This document shows positions 56,235 to 64,000 of a DNA stretch of 64,000 nucleotides, one piece after another. The DNA is taken from positions 5,011,501-5,075,500 of the forward strand of contig CP070896.1 of the NCBI GenBank assembly GCA_017084465.1, in the 5' to 3' direction. The position numbers and the translations under genes were made by a program. The notes below the pieces were generated by a model, which saw only the letters and a list, made by a program, of their open reading frames with translations, was not told the origin of the DNA and did no database searches. The DNA is from Lacrimispora xylanisolvens (lineage in GTDB: Bacteria; Bacillota; Clostridia; Lachnospirales; Lachnospiraceae). The stretch's first letter is position 1. Each line of letters opens with the position of its first letter.

Positions 56235-57866
56235 ATGAGCATGTTTTGCTATCAGTGTCAGGAGACAGCAAAGAACACAGGATGTACAGTGAAAGGTGTA
56301 TGCGGCAAGACAGAAGAGGTTGCCAAGCTGCAGGATCTGCTTATCTATGCAGTAAAAGGAATTTCTGAAGTAGTCGTAAAGACAGGAACAAACGCAGCTG
56401 ATATCGCCCAAATCAATCATGAGGTGGTAAAGAGCCTTTTTATTACCATTACCAATGCAAACTTCGATGCAGCAGCAATTGAAGCACAGATTTTAAAGGT
56501 ACTTGGCTTAAGAGATGAGCTTGCATCAAAAAAAGGTTATACAGGTAATAACGATGCAGCAACTTTCCATGTAACAACCAGAGAAGCTATGCTTGATAAG
56601 GCAGCTACAGTAGGCGTTCTTTCCACAGAGAATGAGGATGTACGTTCTTTAAGAGAGCTGATTATTTACGGAATTAAAGGTATGGCTGCTTATGTAGAGC
56701 ATGCAATTAACCTTGGCAAAGAAAACACTGACGTTTATGGATTTATGTACAAAGGTATGGCAGCAACCCTTGACAATACCCTTTCTGCAGATGATCTGGT
56801 TGCTTTAACCTTACAGACAGGTGAAGTTGGCGTAACAGCTATGGCTCTTCTTGATGAAGCCAACACTTCCCGTTACGGCAATCCGGAGATCACTTCCGTT
56901 AACATCGGTGTAAGAAAGAACCCGGCTATCTTAATCTCCGGTCATGATTTAGCAGATATGGAACAGCTTTTAGAGCAGACTGCCGGAACAGGCGTAGACG
57001 TTTATACCCACGGCGAGATGCTTCCAGCTCATTACTATCCTGCATTTAAGAAATATGATCATTTCGCAGGTAACTATGGAAATGCATGGTGGAAACAGTT
57101 AGAAGAATTTGAATCATTCCATGGTCCGGTTCTCTTTACTACCAACTGTATCGTTCCTCCAAGAACTCCTGAAGCAGCAGCTAAAATCTTTACCACAGGC
57201 GCTACTGGTTTCCCAGGATGCACACATATTGAAGCAGATGAGAACGGAAAGAAAGATTTCTCAGCTATTATCGAGCTTGCAAAGACACTTCCAAGTCCGG
57301 AAGAAATCGAAACTGGTTCCATCGTAGGTGGTTTCGCACATAATCAGGTATTTGCACTGGCTGATCAGGTGGTTGATGCTGTTAAATCCGGCGCTATCAA
57401 GAAATTCTTTGTAATGGCAGGCTGCGACGGCAGAGCAAAATCAAGAAACTACTATACCGAGTTTGCAGAGAAGCTTCCAAAGGATACTGTAATCCTGACA
57501 GCAGGCTGTGCAAAATATAAATACAATAAGCTGAATTTAGGTGATATCAATGGTATCCCGAGAGTCCTTGATGCAGGTCAGTGTAACGATTCCTATTCTC
57601 TTGCAGTAATTGCAATGAAGTTAAAGGAAATCTTCGGTCTGGCTGATATCAATGAGCTTCCTATCGCTTACAACATCGCCTGGTATGAGCAGAAAGCAGT
57701 TATCGTGCTTCTTGCACTCCTTCACCTTGGCGTAAAGAACATTCACTTAGGACCGACATTACCAGGATTTTTATCTCCTAATGTTGCAAATGTACTTGTA
57801 GATACCTTCGGTATTGCAGGAATCGGTGAAGTTGATGATGATATCGCATTATTCATGAATGCATAA
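56235..57866 (+). CDS. hcp: Hybrid cluster protein (hydroxylamine/NO reductase)
   Basis: 543 residues, full length and intact. The N-terminal 4Fe-4S motif is CYQCQETAKNTGCTVKGVC (C-x2-C-x8-C-x5-C), and hybrid-cluster ligands are visible in NIGVRKNPAILISGHDL, TNCIVPP, GFPGCTHIEAD, AGCDGRAKSRNYYTEF, LTAGCAKYKYNKL and DAGQCNDSYS. It reduces NO or hydroxylamine in the cytoplasm and is linked to nitrosative stress. AGGAGG lies 7 nt upstream. Codon use is smoother than in neighbours, suggesting high expression. Confidence 0.97.
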   Translation: MSMFCYQCQETAKNTGCTVKGVCGKTEEVAKLQDLLIYAVKGISEVVVKTGTNAADIAQINHEVVKSLFITITNANFDAAAIEAQILKVLGLRDELASKKGYTGNNDAATFHVTTREAMLDKAATVGVLSTENEDVRSLRELIIYGIKGMAAYVEHAINLGKENTDVYGFMYKGMAATLDNTLSADDLVALTLQTGEVGVTAMALLDEANTSRYGNPEITSVNIGVRKNPAILISGHDLADMEQLLEQTAGTGVDVYTHGEMLPAHYYPAFKKYDHFAGNYGNAWWKQLEEFESFHGPVLFTTNCIVPPRTPEAAAKIFTTGATGFPGCTHIEADENGKKDFSAIIELAKTLPSPEEIETGSIVGGFAHNQVFALADQVVDAVKSGAIKKFFVMAGCDGRAKSRNYYTEFAEKLPKDTVILTAGCAKYKYNKLNLGDINGIPRVLDAGQCNDSYSLAVIAMKLKEIFGLADINELPIAYNIAWYEQKAVIVLLALLHLGVKNIHLGPTLPGFLSPNVANVLVDTFGIAGIGEVDDDIALFMNA

Positions 57867-57877
57867 TTAGTCTGTTT

Positions 57878-57925
57878 AAAAGTCCATGGGACCTGTTGCT
57901 GATGCAGCAGCCCATGGACTTTTTT
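57878..57925. terminator. Bidirectional terminator
   Basis: AAAAGTCCATGGG pairs with CCCATGGACTTTT around a ~20-nt loop containing its own CTGCT/AGCAG pairing, followed by T tract. Confidence 0.9.
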
Positions 57926-57938
57926 ATCAATTTTTCTT

Positions 57939-59528
57939 TTATAAAATGAGTTCAGGGTCGGAGATATCCAGTTTCAGATCAGCATCCTCCTCTGAGAGCT
58001 CTTCATCCTCCATGCCTTTTTCCACGCGGTATATTTGAAAACCTGAGCTGCTATTATTAGCATTTTTTATTACTCGATACCGATATCCAGCCTCTGATTC
58101 AGACGTTAAGCCCCCGGTTTTTACTTTCCCGTTTTCATCTACGAGAAACAGGCCTGTTCCATGATCTCCAGAAAATTCCGGAATATAAACCAATTTATAT
58201 TTCATTTCTTCCTCTGCTGTGACGGCAAGTCCCTTGTAATACAACTTTCCGTTAACGATTCCTGAGACTCCCTGCCCTTGTGAATAACCATTCTCTCTCT
58301 TTTTTGAGAAATAATATTCATATTCCGTCCCGTCATTTTTTAATATCACTTTTCCAGTGGATTTAGCAGATTTTGATCCGAAATAATAATAGCCTTCTTT
58401 TAATGGAAAGGATCCGTCTTTGTTATAGATATAAATTAAACCATCAACTAGCGTTCCTTTGGAGTTAAAAAGATACTGCTCGTCCTTAATTGTTACAAGC
58501 TGGACATAGGTCAGATCATCATCTCCTCCGGATAATCCGTATTTACCTTTTGTATCAACGGCTCTTACTTCTGTGGTACGGCTGGCATTTGACTGTGTGG
58601 CTAATGATACAGAGCTTTTTGAGGCAGTGGTTATTTTCCCTTTTTTATTAAAGTAGTACCAGCATTCATCTTCATCCGGATCTCCATTTAATCCTGGTGG
58701 AACGATAGAAAGCCATAACTCTTTCTGGATAGCCCCCACATTCTCTGCACCACAATAAATATACTTGCTGGCATCTTCATTATATTTTTCTAACAAGTCC
58801 CTGTCAGTCTGGTCATCAACCTTTACGTATGCATCACCCGTATTATAAACCCAGCCATCCATCATTCTGCCTTCGGTATCAAAGCAGTATTCATGACCAT
58901 CAATTGTTACTGTTGTATTTCTCCGTATTTTCCCATCGCTGCGAAAATGATACCAGTATTCTGCCCCGGTACTTTCCTCGTCAGAGGGAGGTGATAACTT
59001 AAGCCAGCCACTGGCTCTTGTTCCGTCTTCCAGGCAATAATAGGTATAATTACTGCTGATTTCATCTGTCAGTTCAGCCGCTTCTCCATCTGTGTATGTA
59101 ATCCAACCGGTCAGCATCTCACCGGTGTCAGAAAAGAAATATTTTTTATCTCCGATCTGCTGTTTACCAGTCATCATTTCTCCATTTCGGTCAAAATAAT
59201 ACCAATATTGATTTTTATCAGAGAAATCATCCCAGCGTTCTGTATTAATCCATGTATTCTTCACCCGAAGACCATCGGAATCCACATAGTATTTTTCATC
59301 TCCATGGGAGATCCAGGCAGCAGTGGAAAGCTTACCGCTTTCACCAAGATAATAATAACCGCTGTCTCCCTTTTTCCATGCGGATTTTATATATTCCCCA
59401 TTTTCTTCATAATGCCAGCCATTTTCTGTCTCCGTCCAGCCAGCCGCTCTGGATACCATTGATGTATCTAAAATCATAATAGCTGCCGTTAAAATAATGA
59501 AAGTATTTTTTGCCCGGTATATCTTCAA
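57939..59528 (-). CDS. Secreted cell-wall/choline-binding-type repeat protein
   Basis: 529 residues, TTG start with GGAGG 6 nt upstream. The signal peptide is KNTFIILTAAIMILDTSMVSRAA. The rest is mainly CW_binding repeats of ~20 residues with Trp/Tyr-Gly patterns (GWHYEENGEYIKSAWKKGDSG, WISHGDEKYYVDSDGL, YWYYFDRNGEMMTGKQQIG, KKYFFSDTGEMLTGWI). There is no catalytic domain. Repeats get irregular toward an acidic C-terminus (EEDADLKLDISDPE). It is likely surface-attached through wall glycopolymers; the function is unknown. Confidence 0.85.
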   Translation of the reverse strand: MKIYRAKNTFIILTAAIMILDTSMVSRAAGWTETENGWHYEENGEYIKSAWKKGDSGYYYLGESGKLSTAAWISHGDEKYYVDSDGLRVKNTWINTERWDDFSDKNQYWYYFDRNGEMMTGKQQIGDKKYFFSDTGEMLTGWITYTDGEAAELTDEISSNYTYYCLEDGTRASGWLKLSPPSDEESTGAEYWYHFRSDGKIRRNTTVTIDGHEYCFDTEGRMMDGWVYNTGDAYVKVDDQTDRDLLEKYNEDASKYIYCGAENVGAIQKELWLSIVPPGLNGDPDEDECWYYFNKKGKITTASKSSVSLATQSNASRTTEVRAVDTKGKYGLSGGDDDLTYVQLVTIKDEQYLFNSKGTLVDGLIYIYNKDGSFPLKEGYYYFGSKSAKSTGKVILKNDGTEYEYYFSKKRENGYSQGQGVSGIVNGKLYYKGLAVTAEEEMKYKLVYIPEFSGDHGTGLFLVDENGKVKTGGLTSESEAGYRYRVIKNANNSSSGFQIYRVEKGMEDEELSEEDADLKLDISDPELIL

Positions 59529-59932
59529 GTGTTACCTCCCTGGTTATATGATCTGCAATTCGATTTTTAAAATTGCGGACTGTTTATCTCAAAATAATCA
59601 CCTTCTGTTCTCTGTGTTTTAATTTACAAACATATTACGCCTATATGGTATAGTACATATTTATATTTGTAAAGCACAATTTGTGCTTGAAGTATACAAA
59701 ATAGGTGTTAATGATAGATTATTATTGATAAATGACGTAATTGAAATTAATTATTAATAAAAAATATTGAAATTGGCATAATAAACGAAGTTTTCTGTCC
59801 GGCTGTACATTGCTTGCCATGGCATGCTTTTCTGTGTTAAAATTAATTGCAAGCGGAAACTTCCTCTGTTTACAAAACAGACAGCATTAAAACTCACTCA
59901 GTTATCTTAAAAGGCAAGGAGGAAACGGTTGT
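59529..59932. other. 404-nt intergenic region with palindromes
   Basis: Divergent promoter region of the repeat protein (-) and the radical SAM gene (+). AAGCACAATTTGTGCTT (59672-59688) is a perfect 17-nt palindrome, and GCTTGCCATGGCATGC (~59809-59824) a near-perfect one; both are unassigned operator candidates. The rest is very AT-rich. Confidence 0.5.
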
Positions 59933-61043
59933 ATGCCGCCGGTGAATTTATTGATAAAACCAGCTTCCGGGCTGTGCAATATGGAATGTGATTACTGTTT
60001 TTATTGTGATGAGACACAAAAAAGGAAGCAGGCTTCCTACGGATTGATGTCAAAAGAGACCTTGGATAACGTGATTCGCAAGGCATTTTCTTATGCAGAA
60101 CAGAGTGTAGGAATCGCTTTCCAGGGGGGTGAACCAACTCTTTGTGGAATTGATTTTTTTGAAGAGGCAGTCCGGTTAGTAAAACAGTATAACGTAAATA
60201 ATTTAAAAATTGAGTTTGCGCTTCAGACCAATGGATATGCAATTACAGAAGAATGGTGTGAATTCTTTAAAAAAAATCACTTTCTGGTGGGCTTATCCGT
60301 GGATGGAACGGAAGCCACACATGATAAGTACAGGCATGACAAAAAAGGGAGAAGGAACGTACCAGAAGGTTCTTCAGGCAGCCAGGCTGATGAAGAAAAG
60401 CGGTGTGGATTTCAATATCCTTACAGTAGTCAATAAAGAAACGGCAGAAAATATTGACTCCATTTATAAGGAATACAAGAGGAATGGATGGGAATATTTA
60501 CAGTTTATTGCCTGCCTGGACCCCATTGGGGAGATTCGTGGCCAGAGAGAATACTCTCTTACTCCAAAGGCGTACGGTGAGTTCTTAGTCAGGCTTTTTC
60601 ACCTATGGTATAAGGACTGGAAACGGGGAAAACAGCCCTATATCAGACAGTTTGAAAACTATATCGGAATCCTTTTAAAATACGAACCGGAATCCTGTGA
60701 ACAACGGGGAGTATGCGGGATTCAGAATGTGGTAGAGGCGGACGGCGGAGTCTATCCCTGTGATTTTTATGTTCTGGATGATTTTAAGCTGGGAAATCTA
60801 AATCAGGATACAATGGCGAAAATCCAGGAACGAAGATCGGAGATTGGTTTTATAGAGCGGTCCCAGAATCACTCCGAAGACTGCAGACAGTGCCGCTGGT
60901 TTTCTCTCTGCCGCGGTGGTTGCTATCGTTGCAGAGAGGGTATGGAGGACAATTATTTCTGTGAAAGCTATCGGATGTTATTTGAGAACTGCTTTACCCA
61001 GATGGAGGAGATAAGCCGTTTTCTGTTCACAACCAGGTATTAG
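59933..61043 (+). CDS. Radical SAM/SPASM enzyme, anaerobic sulfatase maturase-like, one frameshift
   Basis: About 370 residues. The radical SAM cluster is CNMECDYCFYC (C-x3-C-x2-C), then FQGGEPTL and FALQTNGYAI. The SPASM region has CGIQNVVEADGGVYPCDFYVL and CRQCRWFSLCRGGCYRCRE. The frame breaks at GGG (60347-60349); two G join HDKKGEGTYQKVLQAARL. AGGAGG lies 9 nt before the ATG. Family members convert a Ser/Cys of sulfatases to formylglycine; no sulfatase lies in the window, so its substrate could be elsewhere or a different peptide. Confidence 0.88.
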
Positions 61044-61050
61044 ATGACAG

Positions 61051-61097
61051 GTTCCACTCAGATGTTGCGTGTGCAACATCCTGGGTGGACTTTTTTT
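61051..61097 (+). terminator. Rho-independent terminator
   Basis: TCCACTCAG-ATGTTGC pairs with GCAACAT-CCTGGGTGGA around GTGT, followed by T7. Confidence 0.9.
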
Positions 61098-61158
61098 GCT
61101 ATCATAGAAAAGTAAGAGCTGACTTACTAAAATGATACAAATCGATATGGAGGCAGAC

Positions 61159-61695
61159 ATGAAAAAGGTAAATGTAAATTATGAAAAACTGTATTATGGA
61201 TTTCCTGTTGTACTTGTAAGCTATTACGATACAGATGGAACCCCCAATGTGACAACTGTGTCTTCATCCTACACCTTAAAGGATATGATGGCGCTGGGTT
61301 TTTCTTCAAAGGGATATGGCATAAAGCGGATTAAAGAGGTATCGGATTTTGTGGTAAATATTGTTGACAGCAGCATGGAAGAGGCAGTGAATTTTTGCGG
61401 CGGCAAAACAGGAGCAGAGTGCAAAAAATTTGACAGCATCGGTCTGACACCGATTGCATCTGAGGTTATTCATGCTCCAGTCATCAAAGAATGCCCGATT
61501 TCCATTGAATGCAGCCTGACTGATGTGATTGAAAGCGAAAATCATATAGGAATTACCAATATTCTGGCTAAAATAAAAGGCCGTCTTATAGCGGAAGAAT
61601 ACTTAAACAAGGAAGGAAGACTGAACGTATCCGCATTTGATGATATTTTATATATTGGAGACGGAGTCAGCCGCGGTTTCCGTAATATGAAATAA
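61159..61695 (+). CDS. Flavin reductase-like FMN-binding protein
   Basis: 178 residues of the flavoredoxin/flavin reductase split-barrel type (YYGFPVVLVSYYDTDGTPNVTTVSSSYTLKDMMALGFSSKGYG, then FVVNIVDSSM). GGAGG at 5 nt decides ATG 61159 over two upstream in-frame starts. It probably binds FMN and reduces it or passes electrons. It is separated from the radical SAM gene by a terminator. Confidence 0.88.
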   Translation: MKKVNVNYEKLYYGFPVVLVSYYDTDGTPNVTTVSSSYTLKDMMALGFSSKGYGIKRIKEVSDFVVNIVDSSMEEAVNFCGGKTGAECKKFDSIGLTPIASEVIHAPVIKECPISIECSLTDVIESENHIGITNILAKIKGRLIAEEYLNKEGRLNVSAFDDILYIGDGVSRGFRNMK

Positions 61696-61758
61696 AAATT
61701 TTTGTCCGTATATTTTCCTGATGACTACAGAAACTAATGTCACACAGGAGGTAAGAAA

Positions 61759-61971
61759 ATGGCAAAAGCAGGAATGAGAAGACCAAGTCCTTATGATCCA
61801 AAAAATCATGGAACGGAAAATCACGAAAAAATGCATCATCCAAAGAATGAACAGGCCATGGTTCCTGAAATTCAGGGAGCTGCAAAAAACAGCAGTGAAA
61901 AAGCAGGTCCCATAAATGCTCCAAACTGGGCGAGAGATGATTACAAAACAGGAAATAAGAATGAGGATTAA
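61759..61971 (+). CDS. Unrecognised 70-residue hydrophilic protein
   Basis: AGGAGG 7 nt before the ATG and a clean terminator after the stop make this a convincing gene. The sequence starts MAKAGMRRPSPYDPKNHGTE and is rich in His, Asn, Lys and Pro without hydrophobic segments, signal or Cys (NAPNWARDDYKTGNKNED at the end). It is probably unfolded or a small adaptor. I do not recognise a family. Confidence 0.7.
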   Translation: MAKAGMRRPSPYDPKNHGTENHEKMHHPKNEQAMVPEIQGAAKNSSEKAGPINAPNWARDDYKTGNKNED

Positions 61972-61984
61972 TGGTAATGTGGTG

Positions 61985-62014
61985 AAACGAGGCATTTAAA
62001 GATGCCTCGTTTTT
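61985..62014 (+). terminator. Rho-independent terminator
   Basis: AAACGAGGCAT pairs with ATGCCTCGTTT around TTAAAG, followed by T. Confidence 0.93.
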
Positions 62015-62111
62015 AATATAAGTAACTATTAATTGTATTGCTGATGGTTGTACAATCGAATATAATAAAAAGGGAACGTTTCTTTCACAAATGCATATGG
62101 GGGGAATTGAT

Positions 62112-63623
62112 ATGACAGAATTTATTCAAAGACTTGAAAAATGGGACACCTGGGAAATCACCTGTCCCGGGCGCACCGATAAAAATCCATTTGTGGATTA
62201 CCAGATTCAGGGAACCTTTACCGGTGATCATGAATGCAAAACAGTGGATGGTTTTTACGATGGAGACGGAAATTATGTGGTTCGGTTCATGCCATCTTTT
62301 GAGGGAAACTATAAATTTTTAATTTACGGAAGTTTTTCTGATAAAACATGGGAAGGAACCTTTGAAGTACTTCCTGCTTCAGGCAGCAATCATGGACCTG
62401 TACATGTAGCAAATACCTTTCATTTTGCCTATGAAGACGGAGTTCCCTATTATTCCATTGGAACGACCTGTTATGTATGGGAGCTGCAATCGGAAGATTT
62501 ACAGAAACAGACTATTGAAACCCTTAAGAAGAGTGCATTTAACAAAATTCGTTTCTGTATTTTACCGAAACATTATGATTACAACTTAAACGAACCCATC
62601 TCTTATCCATACATAGGAACTCCCTGCGACAGCACAAAATTAACCAGTGATAATTTTATGCAGTTTAATGGAAGGGCGGAAGGAAACCAGTGGGATTATT
62701 CCCGTTTTAATCCGGATCATTTCCGGCATATTGAACAATGTATCAGACAGCTGAGAGATCTGACTATAGAAGCGGATTTAATCGTTATGCATCCTTACGA
62801 TCGGTGGGGATTCAGCCTTATGGACAGAGAACAGGACGAACAATACTGGAACTACGTGATTGCCAGATTTTCTGCATACAGGAATGTCTGGTGGTCACTT
62901 GCCAATGAATATGACCTTATGCCTCAAAAGTCTTTGGAGGACTGGGAAAATTATGCAGGGATCATTTGCAGGAAGGACCAATACAATCACTTGAGATCCA
63001 TCCATAACTGCAGGGCTTTTTATGATTATACCAGACCATGGATTACCCACTGCAGCATACAGAGGCAGGATGTTTATAAAACGGCGGAGTACGTGGATGA
63101 ATGGAGAGAGAGGTATCAAAAGCCGGTGGTGCTGGATGAGATAGCCTATGAAGGAAACATACAGCATGGCTGGGGAAATATAAGCGGTAAGGAACTGGTT
63201 CGAAGATTCTGGGAAGCCAGCTTAAGAGGAGGATACGCTGGTCATGGAGAAACTTATATGAATCCAAAAGATATCCTGTGGTGGTCTCACGGCGGTGTCT
63301 TACATGGAGAAAGTCCTGACAGACTGAAGTTTCTCTATCAGATCTTATCAGAAACGCCGGGGTGTGGGCTGACTCCGTTAAAACAGGCCTGGGACGAGGT
63401 ATGCGCAATTGCGGAACATGTCAGCTATTATTTATATTACTATGGTTTTAACAGACCCTCTTTCCGGGAATTTTATTTTGATGCCATAACAGAATTTGAT
63501 GTGGAAGTCATTGATACATGGGATATGGTTATTGAGAACAGGGGAATATTTAAGGGGAGATTTAAAGTGGAACTGCCTGGGAAGGAATATATGGCAATAC
63601 GTATCAGAAAACATCAGGCATAG
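62112..63623 (+). CDS. DUF5060/DUF4038-DUF5605 glycoside hydrolase (GH140-like)
   Basis: 503 residues, no signal peptide, so cytoplasmic. The N-terminal DUF5060 beta-sandwich (WDTWEITCPGRTDKNPFVDY ... GTFEVLP) precedes a TIM-barrel region (FHFAYEDGVPYYSIGTTCYVW ... WWSLANEYDLMP with a candidate acid Glu, and PVVLDEIAYEGNIQHGWGN with a candidate nucleophile Glu). The C-terminus is the DUF5605-type cap. Relatives include apiosidase-like enzymes on plant glycans. GGGGGG/GGAATT lies upstream of ATG 62112; an earlier ATG at 62091 is weaker. The LacI gene downstream may regulate it. Confidence 0.8.
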   Translation: MTEFIQRLEKWDTWEITCPGRTDKNPFVDYQIQGTFTGDHECKTVDGFYDGDGNYVVRFMPSFEGNYKFLIYGSFSDKTWEGTFEVLPASGSNHGPVHVANTFHFAYEDGVPYYSIGTTCYVWELQSEDLQKQTIETLKKSAFNKIRFCILPKHYDYNLNEPISYPYIGTPCDSTKLTSDNFMQFNGRAEGNQWDYSRFNPDHFRHIEQCIRQLRDLTIEADLIVMHPYDRWGFSLMDREQDEQYWNYVIARFSAYRNVWWSLANEYDLMPQKSLEDWENYAGIICRKDQYNHLRSIHNCRAFYDYTRPWITHCSIQRQDVYKTAEYVDEWRERYQKPVVLDEIAYEGNIQHGWGNISGKELVRRFWEASLRGGYAGHGETYMNPKDILWWSHGGVLHGESPDRLKFLYQILSETPGCGLTPLKQAWDEVCAIAEHVSYYLYYYGFNRPSFREFYFDAITEFDVEVIDTWDMVIENRGIFKGRFKVELPGKEYMAIRIRKHQA

Positions 63624-63740
63624 AGATAGCAGAGGTAGAATAGAGTTTTCCGGGATTGTACTAGACCGTAGCCGGGCAATATGGTATACTGAATCCAAAA
63701 TTTATTTTCAGAATAAAAGACGGCGGGAGGAGATTGACCA

Positions 63741-64000
63741 ATGGCAACCCTTAAAGATGTGGCAGAACGGGCAGAAGTTACGGTCACCACTGTCTCAAGA
63801 GTCATTAATAACCGGGGCTATATCAGTGAGCAGACGAGAAAAAAAGTTTACGATGTTATGAAGGAGCTTAATTATCAGCCCAATGAACTGGCACGGTCTC
63901 TTTCCATGCAAAGAACCAATACCATTGGAATTATTGTCCCTCACATTGTCCACCCGTATTTTGCCAAGCTCATCAGCAACTTAGAAAACGCAGCTGCCAA
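63741..64000 (+). CDS. LacI-family regulator, cut by the window end
   Basis: The first 86 residues are visible. The LacI HTH is TLKDVAERAEVTVTTVSRVINNRGYISEQTRKKVYDVMKELNYQPNELARSL, followed by the hinge and start of the sugar-binding domain (TNTIGIIVPHIVHPYFAKLI). GGGAGG lies 9 nt before the ATG. It probably responds to a sugar and may control the adjacent glycosidase. Confidence 0.93.
   Translation, partial: MATLKDVAERAEVTVTTVSRVINNRGYISEQTRKKVYDVMKELNYQPNELARSLSMQRTNTIGIIVPHIVHPYFAKLISNLENAAA

Noticed and set aside
1..64000. CRISPR arrays, tRNA or rRNA genes, prophage
   Set aside because: No regularly spaced repeats, cloverleaf or rRNA-like segments, or phage structural genes were seen.

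Overview
The window reads as chromosome of a strictly anaerobic, low-to-mid GC Firmicute, most likely a member of the Lachnospiraceae (Clostridium cluster XIVa, Lacrimispora-like). This is inferred from gene content: EFR1-type flavodoxin/ferredoxin, hybrid cluster protein, VanW, PRD antiterminators, HypA/HypB with a large Fe-S flavoprotein, and AGGAGG ribosome binding sites. No rRNA, tRNA, CRISPR array or prophage was seen. The one mobile element is an IS110-type insertion sequence.

Layout. 1-3.3 kb: two AraC/GyrI-like regulators, a nitroreductase behind two iron-box-like palindromes, and an odd Cys-rich/Asn-Asp-Phe-Ser repeat protein. 3.3-8 kb: GntR regulator, then hypB - giant Fe-S/FAD oxidoreductase - hypA. 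8-11.5 kb: EFR1 protein with ArsR, DUF1697, ferredoxin-nitroreductase with TetR and a clear operator. 11.6-17.1 kb: TetR, a rifampin-phosphotransferase-like dikinase, a flotillin-like protein. 17.2-21.2 kb: AraC and a ferric-siderophore ABC transporter under the same iron-box motif. 21.2-24.1 kb: DUF2207 and GH62 arabinofuranosidase. 24.1-29.5 kb: TPR-TrkA-TrkA-TrkH potassium uptake operon and a KdpDE-like two-component system with candidate direct-repeat operators. 29.7-31.7 kb: fluoride riboswitch, CLC-F fluoride exporter, small P-loop kinase. 32-33.6 kb: IS110 element. 33.7-38.3 kb: NapH-like Fe-S membrane protein, metallophosphoesterase, a second two-component system and a secreted Lys/Ala/Thr-rich repeat protein. 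38.4-50.3 kb: two PRD/RAT antitermination systems (a lone EIIA; a complete beta-glucoside EIIBCA plus GH1) enclosing a third two-component system with VanW and a peptidoglycan hydrolase. 50.3-57.9 kb: SdpR/SdpI, TetR plus oleate hydratase, berberine-bridge-type oxidase, Crp/Fnr regulator and Hcp sharing one palindrome. 57.9-64 kb: secreted cell-wall-binding repeat protein, anSME-like radical SAM enzyme, flavin reductase, a 70-residue orphan, a GH140/DUF5605-type glycosidase and a LacI regulator cut by the window edge.

A dominant property is sequence quality. About 25 otherwise intact genes are broken by single-base indels, mostly in short homopolymers, and reading frame and conserved motifs resume when one base is added or removed. 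I treat these as probable base-call errors and give merged coordinates. One consequence is that an apparent TetR-dikinase fusion is better read as two genes.

The regulatory layer is unusually legible. Many local regulators have a palindrome or direct repeat at their own or a neighbouring promoter, so several regulator-target pairs can be proposed from sequence alone.
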